A stretch of 64,000 nucleotides of DNA from Rugalucina vietnamica (Eukaryota > Mollusca > Bivalvia > Lucinida > Lucinidae). Below are positions 56,953 to 64,000 of this stretch, piece by piece; positions within the stretch are counted from its first letter, which is position 1; every line of letters starts with the position of its first letter. Where the stretch lies: positions 9,044,214 to 9,108,213 of the forward strand of contig OZ024871.1 in assembly GCA_964017185.1 (NCBI GenBank), read 5' to 3'. Below the pieces are notes generated by a model, which saw only the letters and a program-made list of their open reading frames with translations, was not told where the DNA came from and made no database searches. The translations under genes and the position numbers were made by a program.

Positions 56953-57971
56953 TAAGATTCTTATAATATTGATTAAAAGTACATGTACACCATGTATAGG
57001 TAAGCTTTATAAATCTGTTGCCCTTAACATGTGTATCCAATTGAGTTTGTGAAGAAAACTGACAACAATCATGACCATAAAGAGAAATGAACTACCATGT
57101 TATCATCATACTAGTCAGGATCAGGTGGGTATCTAATGATAACTTTGTTAAATTTTCCATCTGGGTACTATAAAAACATTGCCTCGCATGTCAAATCACT
57201 TTGCACAATCACATTAGTAATCAGAGTAACCGACTGCATGGACAGTTCTCCCATCCATAGTCTGAATTTCAGGATGACATTTTTTGTGACTTTCCCTGAA
57301 CTCCTGCACCAGACTTCGACCGTCAATCTGGCATGACCACATATCATGACTGGGTTATGACTGGAAATCTACATTAAACCCATAAATTTTTTGGGATGGA
57401 ATTTTTTGTTGTTTTACGTTTTTAGCCATAGCTTGGTCATTGAGTTTGTAATTTCCTAAATTGTTACCTTGCCCTGTAGCACATATGGCTCTTGAAATAT
57501 AAGGTGGCTACAAATGAATTCTGATTTTGTTCACAGATGGAGGGAGTTTTTTTATGTTAAACAGGCTATCATTCCAAATCACATTCTTCATCTATCGTGT
57601 CTTTGACAATCACTGGAGAACTGTTGGAGGACTTCAGTAACAACTTGTAACCACATCTCAATACACACACAAACTCACTGAAACAAATATGGTCAAAATA
57701 TGTATAGTTTGATAAACCAAATGATGAATTGTTCTGTAAAGGCTCACCTTATAAGCCTGAGTCAAAAAAATGTTTAGATACTATTGCTGATAAATGGTTG
57801 TGTGAAAGCTATTAATCTGGTATTAGGTCCCATGTACAAGCAAATTTGACCATGCCAAAAAATGACTTAAGATCAAAAGAATTTGGTGAAAAATTTAAAA
57901 GATAAAGATTTTGGCCTTTATGATAAGATCCAAGAGAGTTGGTGAAACTGTGTCTGAAGACAATATTATAA

Positions 57972-58206
57972 GAGCCGCATCGTGAGAAAACCGGATTTTT
58001 GCCTATGCGAAAACAAAGGCGCAGATCAGCTTCGCGGTAACCGCGAAGCTGATCAGCGCCTTTGTTTTCGCTACACGGATAGTATATTTCCTCTTCTTCT
58101 TATATCCGAAATTTCAAGCTTCTAGCCTGCTTCTGTGACTGTACAGGTCAGTTTGTGTCAGACCTTGTCGGAAACCCCGAAGACTGGTTTTCTCACGTCG
58201 CGGCTC
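57972..58206 (+). mobile_element. MITE family M1, subfamily B, full length
   Basis: GAGCCGCATCGTGAGAAAACC to TCTCACGTCGCGGCTC, with a perfect core palindrome around GGTAACC. Differs by only a few bases from 46037-46271. Confidence 0.95.
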
Positions 58207-58327
58207 ATAATATTGTGTGTTGAAGGGTTATCATGATTTCATTAAAACTGATTGAGGCAGCAGTTACCCGTGGTTCTCTGAACCAACTAATATATCATAT
58301 GCAATGTATTTCAATTTATTTTCTTAC

Positions 58328-61300
58328 CTTGAGCCTGGCTCCAAAGATCTAAGCAGTGGTAGTATGATTTTAGCAGCATATTCCCTGATGTCAAGCTGGG
58401 CACCAGCTAACTGGTTCTGAAACACCAGAGACCGGTACCTCTCTATAACTTTGGAACTGTTGTATACCACTGTGTCTGGGGACCGGTGACCTACAATATA
58501 TATAGAGGATTAGCTCTGTCAAGCTGGGCACCAGCTAAATGGTTCTAAAACACCAAAGACCAGTACTTCTCTAGATCTTTGGAACTGTTGTATACCACTG
58601 TGTCTGGGGACCGGTGACCTATCAAAATGGGGAATAAGTATTTACTATGCCGCAGTATGCAAAATTCTGAAATTCACATCTATGCATACAAATACATAAA
58701 TATGTGTAATCTATCTCAGTCATCTGTCCAGAACTGTGGATTTCTTAACTCTACAAATAAAACAAGTAGCCCAAGGGCAACGATCGCTCACCTGAGAGTC
58801 AACAAGTATAGTCACTGGACAAAGTGATTTATTTTTATTTATTTATTTTTTTTACCATAAATGGGTATAACGGCCATCTTGGTCATGTTTCAGGTCTATG
58901 GCTGCAATAGTTACCATAGGATCAATGGTCGTGTAAATGCTAACCTGAGACCTAGTTGTCACTTTTTCCCATGTTTCCATGTTTGCCTATGTTTCAAAAT
59001 TGACCTTGACCTAAATTAGTCACATACCTTCATCTACACTATCATTTGTTTGCATCTACCACTTTTCAGGTCTCAGGCTACAAGAGTTTTCAAATTTCCA
59101 TTGTTTTCACTTTAACCCATGTAAAAGCGTATGTTTCTGAAATTGACCTTGCCGTAAAATAGGTCAAGGTCATCCTAGGGTCATAATTTGATCGAACTAT
59201 GATGGGCTGGAGTCCCAAATGCTACATACCAAGTTTCCTGAAAATCGGCCGGCCGGTTCAGGAGAAGAAGATTTTTAGTGGTTTTTACCACATATGGGCG
59301 TGATGGCAATCTTGGTCATGTGACCTGGATTTTGCAATCAAACTTTCGTTCCCCCTACCCATGGCTGCTGCACATGGAATTTCACTTTGATTGGCCAAGC
59401 AGTTTCAGAGAAGATCTTTGAAAAGTGTGTATGGATGACGGACAGGCCAAGGTCAAGAGATGACCTTGACCTAAATTAATCACATACCTTCATTGACTCC
59501 ATTAGTTGTTTTGCATCTACCACTTTTCAGGTCTCAGGCTGCAATAGTTTTCAAAAAATCCATAGTTTTCACTTTTTCCCATGTAAAAGCCTATGTTTCC
59601 AAAATTGACCTTGCTGTAAAAAGGGTCAAGGTCATCCTCCTAGGGTCATCATTTTATCAAAATATGATGGGCTGGAGTCCCAAATGCTACATACCAAGTT
59701 TTGTGAAAATCAGCCTGCCGGTTCTGGAGAAGATTTTTGAGTGGTTTTTACCATATATGGGCGTGGCGGCCATATTGGTCATATGACCTGGATTTCTCGA
59801 TCAAACTTTCGTTACCCCCACCCATGGATGCTCCACATACAATTTCAGCTTGATTGGCTATGCCGTTTCAGAGAAAAAGATCTTTGAAAAGTGTGTATGG
59901 ATGACAGACTGGTCAAGGTCAAGAGATGACCTTGACCTAAATTAATCACATACTTTCATTAGTTGTTTTACATCTACCACTTTTCAGGTCTCAGGCTGCA
60001 ATAGTGAAAATCGACTTGCAGGTTCAGGAGAAGATTTTTGCGTGTTTTTTACCATATATGGGCGTGGTGGCCATCTTGGTCATGTGACCTGGATTTCGCG
60101 ATAAAACTTTCGTTACCCCTACCCATGGATGCTGCACATAAAATTTCACTTTGATTGGCCAAGCTGTTTCAGAGAAGATCTTTGAAAAGTGTGTATGGAC
60201 GACAGACAGGCCAAGCCAAGAGATGACCTTGACCTAAATTAATCACAAACCTTCATCTACTCCATTAGTTGTGTTGCATCTGCCACTTTTCAGGTCTCAG
60301 GCTGCAATAGTTTTCAAAAAATCCAATACACTTTTTCCCATGTAAAAGCCTATGTTTCCAAAATTGACCTTGCCGTAAAATAGGTCAATGTCATCCCAGG
60401 GTCATCATTTGCGCAAACTATGATGGGCTGGAGTCCCCGATGCTACATACCAAGTTTCGTGGAAATCAGCCTGCCGGTTCTGGAGATTTTTGAAAGGTTT
60501 TTACCATATATCGGTGTGGCGGCCATCTTGGTCATGTGATCAAGATCCCGCAAACAAACTTTCGTTCCCCATATCCATTGATGCTCCACACAAAATTTGG
60601 CTTTCATCGGCCAAGCGGTTTCAGAGAAGAAGATCTTTGAAATTGTGGACGACGGATGACAGACGGACGCCAGACTGATTGGTATACTATAAGCTCACCT
60701 TGTGAGCATTCTGCTCAGGTGAGCTAACAATTACCATGCCAGGTCAGATATGAAAAGTCTGTTAAGTTGTAGTGTGATATAAAGCTAAATGGGGAATAAA
60801 TGTGATTTATTTATCTCTATCTAAATTTTTATACCATGAATAAGGACATTTGATCCCTTTTGGGATGTTGAGGGCTACAGATTGATGAATGATTCATGTA
60901 AGTGGCTACTGAGTATAGCTCGGCAAATAGGTCACTGTATGGGCGTTACCTCATGAATACGTTATTGGGTATGGTCTACCTTTGACTTGGGTAAAAAGTA
61001 AAGGTGTACAGTTAAAAGATTCAACTCACGTTTTCCGTTACAAAATAATTAAGAATGAAATATGAGTTTGTCTAATTCACTGGATTGGACAAAATACAGG
61101 TAGCTGATTTCTAACAGTAAATATGTGACAGCGGTCCAGGCTGACTGAGTTCGATTTTTCTATAAACCCCCTACTTGAACAGATGGACTAGCCGACCACG
61201 CCCAGATATGAATATTAAAGTTGACGCCCATACAGTGACCCATTTGCCGAGCTATACTCAATTCCAAAATTATTAACAAAGTTGAAAACACAACCCATAC

Positions 61301-63935
61301 TGAATACATAACCATACTTGTATGTACATTGATAAGGACTATAGAGTGCCGTTTGGACCAATCACCATTAAAGGAGCCAAATACTTTCCAGTGACCATAC
61401 AGATAATACAGCTGTAAACCAACTTAACTGAACCAAAGGATTCTCGGGTGTCAGTCAAGCATAGTACAAATGAGCAACGTCATGAGAAAACCGAATATTT
61501 GCGTATGCAAAAACAAAGGCGCAGATCAGCTTCTCAGTAACTGTGAAGCTGACAGCGCCTTTGTTTTCGCCACACGGATAGTACAATTCCTCCTCTACTT
61601 ATATTCAAAATTTCAAGCTTCTAGCTTGCTTCTGTGCTTGTGCAGCTCAGTTTGTGTCTGACCTGTTCGGAAACCTGTCCGAAGACCGGTTTTCTCACAT
61701 CGCGGCTCAAATAGTACCATTTACTGTTATGGCATGCTCAACAATTATTCCAAATCAATAGCCACCCCATGCATTAACTTAAACTGCATGCAATGGTGGG
61801 AAATTTGGCATTATCTTGTCATTAAAGAGTGACTTAAACAATTAATTTTTCATTGTTTATCATAATTGAGCCGCTGCATAGGAAAACCATCAATATGTAA
61901 ATGCAAAAACAAAGGTGCAGATCAGCTGTGCAGTAACTGCACAGCTGATCAGCGCCTTGATTTCACTACACAGACAGTACAATCCCTCTTCTTCTTACAT
62001 CTGAAATTTCAAGCTTCTAGCCTTCTTCTGTAACTGCAAAGACTGGTTTGTGTCGAACCTGGTCGGAAATCCAAATTGTCGGTTTTCTCATGCAATGGCT
62101 AATGTCATATATGAGCCGCCTCGTGGGAAAACCAACAATGTGGTTTCCGAACAGGTCCGACACAAGCACAGAAAAGAGCTAGAAGCTTGAAATTTTGGAT
62201 TTAAGTAGAAGAGGAATTGTACTATCTGAGTAGCGAAAACAAAGGCGCTAATCAGCTTCGCTGATCTGCGTCTTTGTTTTCGCCTATGCAAATTGTTGGT
62301 TTTCTCATGGGGCGACTCATATGTAAGGAAAACTTAATTTCTATCCCACCTGGTATTCCAGAGAATTTGTTGTACCATATGGCAGGACTTCTACAAGTCA
62401 TCTCTGTCTTCAACTTAACAGGACGGATATCAGCTGGAACTGACCTCAGTAACCCTGAAATAGGGATTCATTAATCAGCAAATTAGTGCTACCCTAGTAG
62501 AGCTGATCTACTTCTGTATCAGTTCATGGACCCTCTATTTTTACATTCCACCCCATGATGCTCTATCAGTGAGCCATTTCATTCCCATGCCCTGGTATGT
62601 GGGTGCAGAGATATTTGAGCCACACATGAGAAAACTGGTCTTCAGGGTTTCCAACCAGGTCTGACATTAAACAGGCAGTACAGTCTCAGGAGGCTAGAAG
62701 CTTAAAATTACATACTATAAAAGAAGAGGGGTTGTACTGTTCATGAAGCCAAAAAGGCACTGATCTGCATCTAAAATCAAAGAGAATCACAGCTGATCCA
62801 TTTTCTCCTAAAACTGCTCATTTGTTGACAATTTCAGAAACTACAGCCAGTCTTTGACATCAAACCCACAAATATTCACAATCAGTGACAAAAGAAGAAA
62901 GCTGTAGATCATATTGCATAACTGCCTGAGTATGCTTTACAACTGTCTCTAACAGAAACGTTTGTGCTCATTTTGGTGTGTTTTATTATATTCTTGGTGT
63001 TTGAAAGGTAATACCGCTAATTATCATAATACATACTGTAATCTGTACGGTGGAAAATTTCCTCTGCCTCTTGATAGTCTGTTAGTATAAACTCCAGCAG
63101 TTTCTTACAGTACAACAACTCCGAGGCAGTGCTTGCATCTGAATTAGAAACAAAGACATTTGAGCCACCTCATGGGAAAACCAACAACCTGCATAGGAGA
63201 AAACAAAGGCGCAGATCAGCTTTGCAGTAACTGCAAAGCTGATCATGCCTTTGTTTTCGCTACACGGATAGTACAATTCCTCTACTTTCTAAATCCAAAA
63301 TTTCCAGCCTCCAACCATCTTGTGTGACTGTACAGGCTGGTTTGTGTCTGACCTGGTTGGAACCCAAATTGTTGGTTTTCTCACGCACAAGCTCACATCA
63401 TAGAATAGAGATGTTGGTAAATTTTGTTTGAATACATTTGAATTACAAAAGTACCTTGCACATCGGAGTGACCTGATACTGTGCAATAGACACCAACTGT
63501 TTCATGTGTGTACTGTCTTGTTGCTTTCTCCTGCCTTAAAATCTCATTTTTTGAATAAACTTTATCTCTGCAGAGGGCTTGAGCCAGTTTACTACCCAGT
63601 AAAATTAGTTTGGAAACTGACACCAGTGGTATAACACTGAGTGCCTGACCTGGTTACTATAACATACAAACACTGAAAGTATAATGTATATAGGGTTATA
63701 CTTGAAAAAAAAAAAAAAGATCTTTGCAAGCTTTTCAGGACGGAAAAAATAATTATTCATCATCAGTCTGCTGCAAATATCATTTTGCTCTGATGTCTGA
63801 TATTTATCACAGAGAACCCTTACCCGTGATATGGTTGAGATGTAGATTTTCTAGGACTGAGTGTAGCTGTGTATATGTATTAGTGATAGTTTCGGCTGAT
63901 CTAGCTAGCGACTGTATCCTCTCACCATAACCACA
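58328..63935 (-). CDS. Unidentified gene, four internal coding exons (partial)
   Basis: Exons from high to low: 63824-63935, 63037-63138, 62350-62454 and 58328-58490. Each has an AG acceptor and a GT donor and the phases agree throughout (G|AT, A|GG, G|GT), so one frame of about 160 residues joins them: CGYGERIQSLARSAETITN, ELLYCKKLLEFILTDYQ, RLLRSVPADIRPVKLK, IWYNKFSGIPGHRSPDTVVY, SSKVIERYRSLVFQNQLAG, DIREYAAKIILPLLRSLEPG. The segments look helical, amphipathic and leucine-rich, like part of a large cytosolic protein. I do not recognise the family. The 5' end lies beyond 64000; the donor at 58327 demands at least one more 3' exon that I could not place. Part of the last exon is duplicated next to it. 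Confidence 0.6.
58517..58618 (-). pseudogene. Duplicated, mutated piece of the last exon above
   Basis: About 100 bp matches the 5' part of exon 58328-58490, including the acceptor (TAG|GTCACCGGTCC). In frame it reads HRSPDTVVYNSSKDLEKYWS then a TAG stop (VF*NHL), and it has no donor. Confidence 0.8.
58786..60724. repeat. Repeat element with a tandem core of about 460 bp and GCTCACCTGAG ends
   Basis: TTTTTACCATATATGG-like anchors recur near 58848, 59281, 59744, 60045 and 60497 (spacings about 433, 463, 301 and 452). Units share GATGGGCTGGAGTCCC, TTTCAGGTCTCAGGCTGCAA and GAAAAGTGTGTATGGATGAC. The block opens GCTCACCTGAG and closes CTCAGGTGAGC, a short terminal inverted repeat. The ORFs within it are not genes. 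Confidence 0.85.
60907..61262. mobile_element. MITE with 36-bp terminal inverted repeats
   Basis: TGAGTATAGCTCGGCAAATA plus GGTCACTGTATGGGCGT at the left mirrors ACGCCCATACAGTGACC plus CATTTGCCGAGCTATACTCA at the right with one mismatch. About 355 bp and no ORF. The target duplication is not clear. Confidence 0.88.
61472..61708 (+). mobile_element. MITE family M1, subfamily B
   Basis: GAGCAACGTCATGAGAAAACC to CTCACATCGCGGCTC; core CTTCTCAGTAACTGTGAAGC. Confidence 0.92.
61868..62101 (+). mobile_element. MITE family M1, subfamily A
   Basis: GAGCCGCTGCATAGGAAAAC at the left and TTTTCTCATGCAATGGCT at the right; core AGCTGTGCAGTAACTGCACAGC. Confidence 0.92.
62113..62318 (-). mobile_element. MITE family M1, subfamily A, reversed, core reduced
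   Basis: GAGCCGCCTCGTGGGAAAAC to TTTCTCATGGGGCGACTC; the palindrome is shortened to ATCAGCTTCGCTGATC. Only 11 bp separates it from the preceding copy, in opposite orientation. Confidence 0.92.
62617..62821 (-). mobile_element. MITE family M1, degraded reversed copy
   Basis: GAGCCACACATGAGAAAACTGG, TTTCCAACCAGGTCTGACA and AGGCACTGATCTGCA survive; the right end is eroded. Confidence 0.75.
63162..63394 (+). mobile_element. MITE family M1, subfamily A, full length
   Basis: GAGCCACCTCATGGGAAAAC to TTTCTCACGCACAAGCTC; core CTTTGCAGTAACTGCAAAGC. In an intron of the unidentified gene. Confidence 0.92.
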
Positions 63936-63970
63936 CTGGAAAAAGTGTAAAATAAATGCATGGATAAAGT

Positions 63971-64000
63971 GAGCCATGTCTCGAGAAAACAGGATTTTTG
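63971..64000 (+). mobile_element. MITE family M1, left end only (cut by window edge)
   Basis: GAGCCATGTCTCGAGAAAAC followed by AGGATTTTTG is the subfamily B left terminus. Confidence 0.75.

Larger units (their letters stand above)
54647..58327. other. Region between convergent TEKT4 and the unidentified minus-strand gene
   Basis: Contains the TEKT4 3' UTR, M1 MITEs, an S1 SINE fragment and a hairpin MITE. A further 3' exon of the minus-strand gene should lie here or beyond, but I cannot place it with confidence. Confidence 0.5.

Noticed and set aside
57180..57345. A minus-strand frame (RLTVEVWCRSSGKVTKN.. to a stop) as the last exon of the unidentified gene
   Set aside because: Its phase fits the donor at 58327, but the acceptor is weak, the composition looks non-coding and I recognise no conserved motif. 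Chance agreement of phase is one in three.

Overview
This is a eukaryotic nuclear window: split genes with GT-AG introns, no operons, AT-rich non-coding DNA and very many repeats. The cilia gene content, the tRNA-headed SINEs, Jockey/CR1-type LINEs and repeats with tandem cores resemble a mollusc, most likely a bivalve. That assignment is inference; no species could be named. Gene names rest on family features recalled from vertebrate orthologues, because no alignment or database search could be run.

Layout. (1) 168-237, minus: the first coding exon of a second CFAP52-like gene that continues off the left edge. (2) 1079-16900, minus: a complete CFAP52 (WDR16) gene of 12 coding exons, 630 codons plus stop. 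Intron 5 holds an inverted-repeat element (4827-8954) split by a LINE. Intron 1 holds a second inverted-repeat element (10473-16591) containing a SINE and a LINE with an intact 3' ORF. (3) 16901-23023: intergenic DNA with a third long inverted-repeat element (19121-20860) and a truncated LINE (21403-22314). (4) 23024-39874, plus: a complete forkhead-box K gene (FHA plus forkhead domains, 9 coding exons, 733 codons), head-to-head with CFAP52. A 58-bp minisatellite made from the end of exon 7 and its splice donor lies in intron 7. (5) 39875-47972: intergenic, packed with copies of a roughly 235-bp fold-back MITE. (6) 47973-54646, plus: a complete tektin-4 gene (7 coding exons, 454 codons). (7) 54647-63935: repeats, plus four consecutive phase-compatible minus-strand exons of a gene I could not identify. 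It runs off the right edge and its 3' end was not found.

Biology. CFAP52 and tektin-4 are both structural proteins of motile-cilium doublet microtubules. FOXK is a transcription factor. X-box-like sites (RFX-type) lie upstream of both CFAP52 start codons, and a half-site lies upstream of tektin-4. About half of the window is mobile or tandem-repeat DNA, with clear nesting: LINE into inverted-repeat element, and SINE into MITE. The main points of interest are the tandem CFAP52 paralogue, the splice-donor minisatellite in FOXK, three unrelated long-inverted-repeat elements around CFAP52, and a recently active hairpin MITE family.
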